From NCBI GenBank assembly GCA_964385305.1, contig CAYLOP010000037.1, positions 1-21,734 on the forward strand: DNA of 21,734 nucleotides, written 5' to 3'. Shown here one piece after another: positions 1-10,694 of the stretch. The translations under genes were made by a program, and so were the position numbers. Position 1 is the stretch's first letter, and each line of letters opens with the position of its first letter. Origin of the DNA: CAYLOP01 sp964385305 (GTDB lineage: Bacteria > Chloroflexota > Anaerolineae > Anaerolineales > E44-bin32). Below the pieces are notes generated by a model. The model did not search any database. It saw only the letters and a list, made by a program, of their open reading frames with translations, and was not told the DNA's origin.

Positions 1-264
1 CCAGATCTTGCCACCCATTGCACACACTGCGGCGCTGATCTAGCGGAACACTCCGCAAGAGCCGTCGCCCTCGCCGAGATGCAAAGCAACCCCCGCGTCA
101 GTCGTATCCGCGTAATCGTTGCGGCCGACGCCTGCCCAGCCTGCTGTGAGTTGGAGGGCGAGTATCCGAAAGACCAAGTCCCCAAGCTGCCCATTGAAGG
201 CTGCTCACACCCCGGAGGCTGTCGCTGCTTCTATGAGCCTTTCCTGACGGATATCTATCCTTAA
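1..264 (+). CDS. Zinc-ribbon-type cysteine-rich protein, C-terminal fragment
   Basis: The reading frame is open from base 1 and ends at the TAA at 262-264, so only the last 87 residues are visible and the start lies outside the window. The fragment opens with a CTHC knuckle followed by GADL, the usual end of a small zinc ribbon. It then has a charged stretch, then CPACC, a GCSH motif and a final GCRC, which gives nine cysteines in all. The spacing of the second group (CPAC, a P-x-LP stretch, GCxH, GCRC) resembles the cysteine/histidine module at the end of many small zinc-ribbon proteins and of phage minor-head-type proteins. A metal-binding role is inferred from the cysteines. No enzyme motif is visible and I cannot name the gene. 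The next gene (762-2276) is on the opposite strand, so the two converge. Confidence 0.6.
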   Translation, partial: PDLATHCTHCGADLAEHSARAVALAEMQSNPRVSRIRVIVAADACPACCELEGEYPKDQVPKLPIEGCSHPGGCRCFYEPFLTDIYP

Positions 265-761
265 CTTGCCGTGACGGTACATGCTGCTCAGACGATATAT
301 TCGCAAGCGGCAAAGTAACGAAACCGGGTTCATCCGGAAGCACCCCTAGAATTTCCTTTTCTCCGACCGGCTGTGGGCGATCGCGCTACAAACTGCATCT
401 TGGATGGGTTTATTCGCCACTTGGTAACGTTTGAAAATAGTAATTCTATCCGTTCCCTCACCAGGAAGGGAACTGCCCAGCACGCGCCGCATCCCTCAGA
501 ACTGTGCGTTGACGATGCTTTGGGCGCTTCGATTTAACCTTGGACCCGAGGCTCACGACAGCGACACCTTGAGAGCCCGTCGCGGCCCGACCTTTGGCGT
601 CTATGTGCGGCTATTCAGCTTGCTGGTGACGTTTTGTGTAAATATGAGATAGTATGCGCGTTGTACATGGAGGGTGGATCTAACTTTTCGCTCGCGAATG
701 GTGCCTTTGTCCCGCCGTTAGTCCGAGTTCGAGAACATGCTGACCCTTTGAGACAAACGCT
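265..761. other. Convergent intergenic gap, no gene recognised
   Basis: This stretch separates the ends of two convergent genes. The only sizeable open frame (431-652, +, TTG start) has no ribosome binding site and a composition unlike the neighbouring proteins, so I do not call it. Short inverted repeats are present, for example TTGCCG near 268 with CGGCAA near 306. None has the GC-rich stem and T-run of a convincing terminator. I see no tRNA, repeat array or mobile-element end. Confidence 0.5.
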
Positions 762-2276
762 TTAACCCTCATCCCCCTGCTCCTCGCTCCGCTTGCCCGC
801 CTCAGCAAGCTTCCTCGCGAGATCCAACGCCTGGGCGCGTGTCTCGATCTCACCGGCCGCCTGCGCTTCAAGGATGCTCTCCAAGATCATCCCGAGACCG
901 GGTCCAGGGGCGAGGCCAAGCTCGTGAATCACCTCATCGCCTCGTATCAGGGGGACAGGTTCAATGCGCTGCTCCCTCTGATCAAAGAACGCTTCCAACA
1001 ACGTCCGAGCCACTTCGATCCGAGCTGACCAATCATCTTGCGGCGCCGGCGGTGTATAGGTGCCCAGGAAATCAGCCAGGGAAAGCATCACGACATCGAC
1101 ACCTTTTTCACCCGTATCGCGGAAGAAACGGTAGATCGCTCTGCGCGTCAGTGGCATCGATTCTTGTAGGAAAACCGGGCGCATATGGTTTTCCACAATA
1201 CATTTCAGATCCTGGATCTCTTGGTTGCTGAAGTGCAACGCCCGCGCCCTCACTTCGACCAACTCCGCACCGGTTCGCGCGTGGTCGAAGAAACGGATCC
1301 TGCCATCGGCTTCAAACACCCGTGAGCTGGGCTTTCCGCTGTCATGATACAGCGCAGCGACGTTGAGCAGGTGGCGCACGCAGTTGCCCGTTCGAAGCTG
1401 GCGTTCAAAATGGGCGGTCAGACGCTCACGATACCTTCCAAGCCGGAGTGACACTTGAGCGAGGAGGAGGTTAGCGGCTTCCTCTGGATCGTGTTTTGGC
1501 CCCAGCAATGTGAGCAGTTCATCCAGTTGGTTCATCACAGAGATCGTGTGTTCGAATCCGTCATACACATGCGGTGGAGGCTGCATCAGACCACGCAGTG
1601 GGACAATTTCTGGGAAGAGAAACTCAAGCAAGCCAAGGTGGTCGAGCAAGCGTATTGCCCGTCCAGGTTCGCGGATGCCCATAAGCTTCATCATCTCATC
1701 CCGCAGACGTTCGGGAGAGATGGTGCTCAATTTCGGACCTGCTTCTCGGACCTGAGTGATCGTTTCGGGCATGATCTGAAGATCAAACACAAGCCCAAAT
1801 CGAGCAGCTCGCACGCCGCGCACAGGGTCATCCAACAGCGACTGCGTACTGCAGGCACGCAGTCGCTTGTCTTTGAGATCGCCCACACCGCCCGTGGGGT
1901 CAATCCACTCTGGTGGATCGGTGAGGCTTACCGCCAATGCATTGATCGTGAAATCGCGGCGGCGCAGGTCTTCCCGGATATCCTCGCCGCGCATCCTTGC
2001 AAAGTCAAAGGTTACACGATCTGGGATGCCCTCCCCGAGGACGACCCGCCCAGTTTCGCGCTCACTATCCAATGTGTAATAATTGCCGCCCAAATGGTTT
2101 GCGATCCTGCGCGCCACTCGTATGGCATCACCATCAACCACAAAATCGAGATCTGTCGTATGAAGTCCAAGCAGAAGATCACGCACTGCACCCCCGACGA
2201 GCCAAACCGGCGTATCGTCCGGTAGCAAAGGGATCAAGGAAACAACCTTTGAGGGGATCTTTAACGGAGGCAACAT
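762..2276 (-). CDS. cca: CCA tRNA nucleotidyltransferase / poly(A) polymerase family protein with HD domain
   Basis: A 504-residue class II nucleotidyltransferase of the kind that adds or repairs the 3' CCA of tRNAs. Some relatives add only A or only CC, and the sequence alone does not settle which. Visible motifs are GGAVRD at 28-33, the metal-binding DLD at 42-44, and RRDFTINAL at 107-115. A head-domain segment follows (residues 150-200, with DDPVRGVRAARF), then an HD phosphohydrolase domain (H243, HDSG at 311-314, a further DHA near 331). The HD domain makes it longer than minimal CCA enzymes and suggests 2',3'-cyclic phosphatase or phosphodiesterase activity, as in other HD-bearing members. 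The ATG at 2276 has no clear Shine-Dalgarno. It lies 14 nt after the hpt stop, so it is probably translated from the tdk-hpt transcript. It is the last gene of the leftward group. Confidence 0.88.
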   Translation of the reverse strand: MLPPLKIPSKVVSLIPLLPDDTPVWLVGGAVRDLLLGLHTTDLDFVVDGDAIRVARRIANHLGGNYYTLDSERETGRVVLGEGIPDRVTFDFARMRGEDIREDLRRRDFTINALAVSLTDPPEWIDPTGGVGDLKDKRLRACSTQSLLDDPVRGVRAARFGLVFDLQIMPETITQVREAGPKLSTISPERLRDEMMKLMGIREPGRAIRLLDHLGLLEFLFPEIVPLRGLMQPPPHVYDGFEHTISVMNQLDELLTLLGPKHDPEEAANLLLAQVSLRLGRYRERLTAHFERQLRTGNCVRHLLNVAALYHDSGKPSSRVFEADGRIRFFDHARTGAELVEVRARALHFSNQEIQDLKCIVENHMRPVFLQESMPLTRRAIYRFFRDTGEKGVDVVMLSLADFLGTYTPPAPQDDWSARIEVARTLLEAFFDQREQRIEPVPLIRGDEVIHELGLAPGPGLGMILESILEAQAAGEIETRAQALDLARKLAEAGKRSEEQGDEG

Positions 2277-2290
2277 AACGTCGAATCAAG

Positions 2291-2848
2291 CTATTCCGGT
2301 GTGATGTATTTATCCGCGCGCACCACGCCGATGAAGGGCAGATTGCGATAATACTCGTCCAGATCGAGGCCGTAGCCAAAAACGAACTTGTTCGGAATGG
2401 TGAAGCCGCGATAATGGATCGGGACCTCGGCCTCCCTTCGTTCAGCCTTATCAAGCAAAGCACAAACGCGAAGCGTGCGTGGACGGCGTGTCTTCAGGAA
2501 GTCCAACACGGAGGCGATGGTAAAGCCGCTATCGATGATGTCCTCAACCAATAATACATCGCGACCTTCGATCGGCGTCGTCAGGTCCAGTTTAATCTGG
2601 ACATTCCCGGTGGAATGGCGGACCCCCACGCCGTAAGAAGTCACCGCCATGAAATCGACGTGGTGTGGGATGGAGATGGCACGCATCAAATCCGCTAGAA
2701 ACATCACACCGCCCCGCAGGATACAGATAAGTAGGAGGTCCTTCCCTGCATAATCGCGGCTGATCTCTTCTCCTAGCTCTCGAATGCGCGTTTGCAATTC
2801 CTTTTCAGGGATGAGAATCTCTTCCAGAAGATCCTGATAATCCTGCAT
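2291..2848 (-). CDS. hpt: Hypoxanthine phosphoribosyltransferase
   Basis: A 185-residue type I phosphoribosyltransferase of purine salvage. It converts hypoxanthine (and usually guanine) plus PRPP to the nucleotide in the cytoplasm. The PRPP-binding signature is VLLVEDIIDSGFTI, with the two acidic residues before DSG. Upstream, LRGGVMFLADL forms the pyrophosphate loop, and the C-terminal DLDEYYRNLPFIGVV segment is typical of bacterial Hpt. Two starts are possible: TTG at 2854, which would overlap the tdk stop, and ATG at 2848. I chose 2848 because AAGGA sits 6 nt upstream of it and only 0 nt from the TTG. Only 2 nt separate it from the tdk stop, so translation is almost certainly coupled. The length is normal for the family. 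Confidence 0.93.
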   Translation of the reverse strand: MQDYQDLLEEILIPEKELQTRIRELGEEISRDYAGKDLLLICILRGGVMFLADLMRAISIPHHVDFMAVTSYGVGVRHSTGNVQIKLDLTTPIEGRDVLLVEDIIDSGFTIASVLDFLKTRRPRTLRVCALLDKAERREAEVPIHYRGFTIPNKFVFGYGLDLDEYYRNLPFIGVVRADKYITPE

Positions 2849-2850
2849 TC

Positions 2851-3423
2851 TCAATCCTTGGGTACCTCATGATGCTCACGGCACCGTGCCTCATACATCT
2901 CACTCGCGCCGACGATCACGATTGGATCATCATAATGAGCAGGATGCCCATCGATGAGCCGCTGCGTCCGTGATGCGGCATCGCCACACACCATGCAAAT
3001 CGCATGCAGCTTCGCGACCTCTTCCGCTTTCGCCATTAGCTCTGGGATCGGGCCAAAGGACTCTCCACGGAAATCCAAATCCAATCCAGCGACGATCACG
3101 CGGATGCCACGATCCGCTAACACCTGCACGACATCGGAGAGTCCCTGATCGAAAAACTGCGCCTCATCAATCCCAACGACTGTCGTGTTATCCTGAACAA
3201 GTTCGGCAATTGCATCGGCGTTCTTAACGGGTGTCGCCTCAAACTCCGCCCCAGCATGGGATGCGAGCTTTTTCTGGCCGTAGCGCGTGTCTAGGCTGGG
3301 CTTAAAAACTTGTATATTCTGGCGTGCAATCTTGGCGCGCCGCAGCCGTCGAATGAGTTCATCCGTCTTGCCGCTGAACATGGAGCCACAGATCACTTCC
3401 ACTCTGCCGTATCGGTGCTGCAT
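2851..3423 (-). CDS. tdk: Thymidine kinase (type II)
   Basis: A 190-residue enzyme that phosphorylates thymidine with ATP in pyrimidine salvage. Near the N-terminus is the P-loop GSMFSGKT; in the middle is the Walker-B-like DEAQFF. The lasso/zinc part has CMVCGDAASRTQR and a final YEARCREHH, which supply the zinc cysteines. The frame is open up to 3507, but the ATG at 3423 is preferred. It has GAGG seven bases upstream, and the extra 28 upstream codons would lie in front of the conserved RYGRVEVICGSM start. It follows rpmE after 93 nt that contain a strong hairpin and is tightly coupled to hpt downstream. Pairing of thymidine and hypoxanthine salvage genes makes this a small nucleotide-salvage unit. 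Confidence 0.93.
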   Translation of the reverse strand: MQHRYGRVEVICGSMFSGKTDELIRRLRRAKIARQNIQVFKPSLDTRYGQKKLASHAGAEFEATPVKNADAIAELVQDNTTVVGIDEAQFFDQGLSDVVQVLADRGIRVIVAGLDLDFRGESFGPIPELMAKAEEVAKLHAICMVCGDAASRTQRLIDGHPAHYDDPIVIVGASEMYEARCREHHEVPKD

Positions 3424-3446
3424 TTTAACCTCGTGTGTTTGGACGA

Positions 3447-3477
3447 ATAGAAACGGGCAGGCGATCCTCACCTGCCC
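3447..3477 (-). terminator. Terminator-like hairpin between rpmE and tdk
   Basis: On the minus strand a perfect 7-bp stem, GGGCAGG (3471-3477) with CCTGCCC (3455-3461), encloses a 9-nt loop. It is followed by GTTTCTATT, a moderately T-rich tail. It would partly or fully separate the ribosomal-protein genes from tdk-hpt-cca. Only about 25 nt lie between it and tdk, so a separate tdk promoter would have to overlap the hairpin or lie upstream of it. Read-through is therefore likely. Confidence 0.5.
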
Positions 3478-3516
3478 AAAGTGTACACCAGGGTTGTATG
3501 GGTGCAAGCCCTGCTT

Positions 3517-3990
3517 TTAGCTCGCTTCCTCTTCTGCTTCTTCCGGAAGCATATATCCTCTGTGTTTGAGGTTGCGCTTTAAGTCTGCAAGACTTTTCCG
3601 ACCGAATCCATCGATCGCCAAAAGCTCAGAATCGCCCACTTCCAATTTCTCCATGATCTGACCAACGGTTTCAATGCCAGCCTGTGTCAAGGTGCCTTCG
3701 GTGCGTTTTCCGAGCTCAAGCTCTTGGATCGACAGATCAGGTGAGGTGCGCGCAGCATCACGGTCTTTTTGATCCGAGATATATTCTTCACGCGCCTGTA
3801 ATCGCTTGTAGAAGCGATCAACCTGCCCTTCGGTATCAACAATGCGCTGCTCACCCGTGTAAAACGGATGGCATTTCGAGCAAACGTCGGTCTGGATCAG
3901 TTCGGTTGTGGAACCTGTTTGCCACGTATTTCCACAAGCACAGACCACGGTTGCATTTGGATAATATTTCGGGTGTATCCCCTGCTTCAT
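3517..3990 (-). CDS. rpmE: Ribosomal protein L31 fused to an RNA polymerase alpha-CTD-like domain
   Basis: A 157-residue protein, about twice the usual L31. Residues 1-68 are a zinc-type L31: MKQGIHPKYYP start, C17, C19, C37 and C40, and the CHPFYTG signature, ending in RFYKRL. A charged linker (69-85) leads to a second domain at about 86-148. Its pattern LELGKRTEGTL...GIETVGQI...LLAIDGFGRKSLADLK matches the helix-hairpin-helix C-terminal domain of the alpha subunit. By hand alignment, R96, G130, K132 and S133 fall on E. coli alpha R265, G296, K298 and S299, which contact UP-element DNA; the N268 position is Gly. An acidic tail follows. The ATG at 3990 has GGGGAGGAAA about nine bases upstream. 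L31 sits at the 50S central protuberance, and the added domain could bind nucleic acid or a transcription protein. The fusion is seen directly; its role is inference. Confidence 0.93.
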   Translation of the reverse strand: MKQGIHPKYYPNATVVCACGNTWQTGSTTELIQTDVCSKCHPFYTGEQRIVDTEGQVDRFYKRLQAREEYISDQKDRDAARTSPDLSIQELELGKRTEGTLTQAGIETVGQIMEKLEVGDSELLAIDGFGRKSLADLKRNLKHRGYMLPEEAEEEAS

Positions 3991-4092
3991 AGGGTGGTTT
4001 CCTCCCCGGTTTGAACTCGTCGCCCCTAGCATGCTGATCCCCGGGGTGGACTCAGCGGGCTGGGTACGACTGCTCAGGGTATGCGAATCAAG
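3991..4092 (-). promoter_or_regulatory. rpmA-rpmE spacer with possible Shine-Dalgarno-sequestering pairing
   Basis: This 102-nt spacer precedes the L31 fusion gene. The ribosome binding region CCGGGGAGG (minus strand, CCGGGG at 4004-4009) is exactly complementary to CCCCGG at 4041-4046, about 30 nt upstream. The pairing could hide the Shine-Dalgarno sequence. I see no convincing promoter in the spacer. Translational feedback is speculative and rests on a 6-bp GC match. Confidence 0.25.
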
Positions 4093-4347
4093 TTACTCAG
4101 TCACCACGTTGACGCGCTTGCGCCCGCCACGCTTGTAGTCAAACATCACGACGCCATCGGCTGTGGCGAAGAGTGTGTCGTCGTTGCCGCGTTTAACGTT
4201 CAGGCCTGGATGGATTTTCGTGCCGCGTTGGCGAACGAGGATGTTGCCGCTGATCACACGCTCTCCACCGTATTTCTTGACGCCAAGCCGTTTTGATTGA
4301 CTTTCTCGCCCGTTGCGGCTCGTCCCGCCGCCCTTCTTATGAGCCAT
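4093..4347 (-). CDS. rpmA: 50S ribosomal protein L27
   Basis: An 84-residue large-subunit protein whose N-terminal tail reaches the peptidyl-transferase centre. The sequence starts MAHKKGGGTSRNGRES, with the conserved SKRLGVKKYGGE, GNILVRQRGTKIHPG and a closing DGVVMFDYKRG. It begins directly with the functional MAHKKGGG tail, so there is no N-terminal extension for protease removal as in Firmicutes. It lies 17 nt downstream of rplU in the standard L21-L27 order and is expressed from the same transcript. Confidence 0.97.
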   Translation of the reverse strand: MAHKKGGGTSRNGRESQSKRLGVKKYGGERVISGNILVRQRGTKIHPGLNVKRGNDDTLFATADGVVMFDYKRGGRKRVNVVTE

Positions 4348-4364
4348 AATAAACCTCTACGTTC

Positions 4365-4961
4365 TTACTTCTTGTCTGCTTTCTTCGTCTTCGAAGAGGA
4401 ACTCTTGCCCTTGCTCTCAGCTTTGGCGCCTGTTGCCTCACTTTTAGATGCCGTCGTTTTGCCCTTTGTTTCAACCTTCTTAGGCTTAGCCTTCGCCTCG
4501 GCTTTCTTGGGCTTGTCCTTCGCCTCCGTCTTCTTGGGTTTGCTCTTTTCGGCTGCTTTCTCCGTCGAAGTTTCGGCTTTCTTTACTTCTGCAGCGTCCT
4601 CTCCCTTAGAAGCTTTCTTCTCTTCCGCAGCTTCTTTGCCAGGTTTTGCTACAGCAATGTCCTCGATCGCAACCTGAGTATAGCGTTGTCGATGGCCTTG
4701 CTTCCGGCGATAACGCTCCTTAGGAATGTACTTAAAAACAATAATCTTCTTCGCTTTGATCTGATCGACGATCGTGCCCTTCACCTTTGCCCCTTGCACA
4801 CTGGGAGCACCAACCGCAACGTCCTTGCCATCGACAACCAGCAACACTTTCTCAAATGTGATGGATTTACCAACATCAAGAGGAAGTCGATCGACCTCAA
4901 CCGTCTCGCCCTCTCGAGCGATGTATTGTTTTCCGCCCGATTCAACTACGGCGTACTTCAT
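4365..4961 (-). CDS. rplU: 50S ribosomal protein L21 with long Lys/Ala/Glu-rich C-terminal tail
   Basis: A 198-residue protein. Residues 1-105 are a complete L21 (MKYAVVESGGKQY start, the IVFKYIPKERYRRKQGHRQ signature, then YTQVAIEDI). L21 binds 23S rRNA and is about 103 residues in most bacteria. The remaining 93 residues are low-complexity and strongly basic. They hold three PKKxEAK-like units at about 142, 151 and 160, then Lys/Ser-rich sequence ending KKADKK. The composition resembles histone-H1-like tails, so binding of RNA or DNA is a reasonable guess. The underlying DNA (about 4470-4560) is correspondingly repetitive. The start is clear, with GGAGGGTAAAGG just before the ATG. Transcription most likely starts at the consensus promoter 5072-5100. 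Confidence 0.95.
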   Translation of the reverse strand: MKYAVVESGGKQYIAREGETVEVDRLPLDVGKSITFEKVLLVVDGKDVAVGAPSVQGAKVKGTIVDQIKAKKIIVFKYIPKERYRRKQGHRQRYTQVAIEDIAVAKPGKEAAEEKKASKGEDAAEVKKAETSTEKAAEKSKPKKTEAKDKPKKAEAKAKPKKVETKGKTTASKSEATGAKAESKGKSSSSKTKKADKK

Positions 4962-5065
4962 CCTTTACCCTCCAGCTTCGCTTCACCGTCAGGCTCGCGC
5001 TTTCGCCAGCAGACGGGGAAGTTGGGGATTCATGCGACCGCCCCAACCCTATAGGTGGGGCAGGC
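4962..5065 (-). promoter_or_regulatory. rplU (L21) 5' leader with two alternative hairpins
   Basis: About 100 nt lie between the predicted transcription start and the L21 start codon. On the minus strand GTTGGGG (5041-5047) can pair perfectly (7 bp) with CCCCAAC (5021-5027). It can also pair, through TGGGG, with CCCCA at 5056-5060 next to the transcript start. The two pairings share one arm and exclude each other. Ribosomal-protein leaders that bind their own product are common, and an L21 leader is known in Firmicutes. I cannot say that this one matches it. Confidence 0.4.
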
Positions 5066-5071
5066 TGCGGG

Positions 5072-5100
5072 ATTATAACCAGCAGCCCTTCGACTGTCAA
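5072..5100 (-). promoter_or_regulatory. Consensus sigma70-type promoter for rplU-rpmA-rpmE
   Basis: On the minus strand TTGACA (5095-5100) and TATAAT (5072-5077) are separated by exactly 17 nt, a perfect match to the housekeeping consensus. Transcription should start near 5065. The -35 lies only 14 nt past the rpoC stop codon, so the L21 operon has its own strong promoter independent of rpoC read-through. Confidence 0.85.
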
Positions 5101-5114
5101 TGCTTCACAGCCGC

Positions 5115-9422
<4,308 letters not shown>

Positions 9423-9483
9423 GGAACCTTGGTCGAAAACGTTGAGTGGCTGTCACACTGGAACAAACGTGCTATTCGGAAGG

Positions 9484-9525
9484 CAAAGTAAAACAAGCGC
9501 ATGAGGCCAGTCTTCCTCAAGCGCT
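9484..9525 (-). terminator. Terminator-like attenuator in the rpoC leader
   Basis: On the minus strand AGCGC-T-TGAGG (from 9525) pairs with CCTCA-T-GCGCT (to 9496). This is two 5-bp stems with one T-T mismatch and an 8-nt loop, followed at once by TGTTTTACTTT. It lies between the predicted transcription start (about 9561) and the rpoC start (9422), so it would act as a leader attenuator. A weaker alternative, GCGC pairing with GCGC across AAAAGA just upstream, would use the same 5' arm and could antiterminate. Confidence 0.55.
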
Positions 9526-9567
9526 CTTTTGCGCCGACCTCCCACATTTTCTGTCGATAACATATAA

Positions 9568-9595
9568 ATTATATTAGAAGATCGCTTTGTGTCAA
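9568..9595 (-). promoter_or_regulatory. Consensus sigma70-type promoter for rpoC
   Basis: On the minus strand TTGACA (9590-9595), a 16-nt spacer and TATAAT (9568-9573) match the housekeeping consensus at all twelve positions. The start would be near 9561, giving a leader of roughly 140 nt before rpoC. The region around the -10 is locally AT-rich. Confidence 0.85.
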
Positions 9596-9675
9596 GGGAA
9601 GTGCACCTTATTGCAGAATCTCAATCTACAATGGTGGATTTGGTGTATATCCCAAATCAAAGCTGAATTGACCCC

Positions 9676-10635
9676 CTACTTTGGTTGCTTTAAGCCTCCC
9701 GTGCCTTTTAGTGGCCCTGCCCAGGCTCCTGGGAATAGGTCAAGCGCCCTTTCCGCAGCACGGATAATATGCAGGTCCTTGTCAAACTTCCTGCCTTGGA
9801 TCGCGAGCTGTGCCTCTGTTGTATGCCACTCAACGAGACGAAGCAGGGCGACCATGCGAGAGCGACTATTATCACTTTCAATGGTTTTTTCCTGCTCGTG
9901 TATATAACCAGAGCGAGGGTTTTCAAGTACCTCGATTAACACCGGGATAACCGCAGTATGGTCCATATGCGCCAAATACTGTGCAGAATCATGCGCGACG
10001 TCAAGATCGGCCACTCGCATTACGCGAAAACGATGGAGTTGAATCATCGTCAGGATGGCAAGCTCACGCACGATGGGATCTTCATCATCTATCACAGCTC
10101 CGAGTTCTGCTAACACATCATCATTCTGTGCCATACCACGTCGATTGGCGAACGACACTGCTTCCCGTTGTCGAATCGCGACATCACCCCTGCGCAGGTC
10201 GTATTCAATGCGAGCGCGCTCGATTAACCGCCCAACCGCTGTAAGCTGCTTTAACTCGGGTTCACTTTGAAGTTTGGAGAGCTCTTCTTCGGGGAGATCG
10301 AGGATCTCTAAAGTTCTTGTGATCGCATCCTTAAGAGATTCGTCGCTCACTTCGAGAAGCTCATTGAGATAAGCGCGTAGTCCCTCTCGCCCCCCCTGAT
10401 GCATCACCGCACGTGCCCGTTCACGCCACAGGTTGACCTCATCAGCGATCTTCTGCTGCTGCGTACGCAACTCTTGCTGCTCGCGACGGGACTGCTCTCG
10501 CTCTTCCCCGCGCAGCTCTAGGAGTAACTTCCCGATCTCATCGATCCGCTCGGCCAAGGCGATGAATTCATGTTGAACGGCGTCTGCTTTTTGATTCAGT
10601 GCTTCTTGCAAGGGGCGAAGTCCAAGTCCAAACAC
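9676..10635 (-). CDS. Coiled-coil protein with HEAT-like helical region, unknown function
   Basis: About 319 residues, not recognised as a named family. There is no signal peptide or membrane segment. Roughly the first 75 residues are a Gln/Glu/Arg-rich coiled coil (EEREQSRREQQELRTQQQ). The middle is helical and acidic. Residues about 165-290 look like HEAT-type alpha-helical pairs (DDVLAELGAVIDDEDPIVRE, then a second AVIPVLIEVLENP unit), typical of protein-protein scaffolds. The frame can begin at GTG 10644, but GTG 10635 is preferred because AAGGAG lies 10 nt before it and only 1 nt before the other. It is monocistronic, on the same strand as rpoC, and preceded by a promoter and a structured leader of about 165 nt. 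An inverted repeat (9637-9643 with 9652-9658) follows the stop but lacks a T-run. No function can be given. Confidence 0.75.
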   Translation of the reverse strand: MFGLGLRPLQEALNQKADAVQHEFIALAERIDEIGKLLLELRGEEREQSRREQQELRTQQQKIADEVNLWRERARAVMHQGGREGLRAYLNELLEVSDESLKDAITRTLEILDLPEEELSKLQSEPELKQLTAVGRLIERARIEYDLRRGDVAIRQREAVSFANRRGMAQNDDVLAELGAVIDDEDPIVRELAILTMIQLHRFRVMRVADLDVAHDSAQYLAHMDHTAVIPVLIEVLENPRSGYIHEQEKTIESDNSRSRMVALLRLVEWHTTEAQLAIQGRKFDKDLHIIRAAERALDLFPGAWAGPLKGTGGLKQPK

Positions 10636-10694
10636 AGATTCCACACTCCTTGATATCAGGCATACCCTGAAGGATTCTTACAATGACGACGATC

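Noticed and set aside
431..652. A 73-codon + strand frame in the 265-761 gap
   Set aside because: TTG start, no Shine-Dalgarno, no family resemblance and no neighbour in the same direction.
1455..2225. A 256-codon open frame on the + strand
   Set aside because: It lies wholly antisense to the CCA-family gene, has no ribosome binding site and no recognisable domain. It follows from the codon use of the real gene.
3424..3507. N-terminal extension of tdk to 3507
   Set aside because: The added 28 codons run through the hairpin after rpmE and lie outside the conserved enzyme; the ATG at 3423 has a proper ribosome binding site.
9637..9658. Inverted repeat GATTTGG/CCAAATC after the coiled-coil gene
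   Set aside because: AT-rich 7-bp stem without a following T-run; too weak for a terminator call, and no repeat copies are seen elsewhere in the window.
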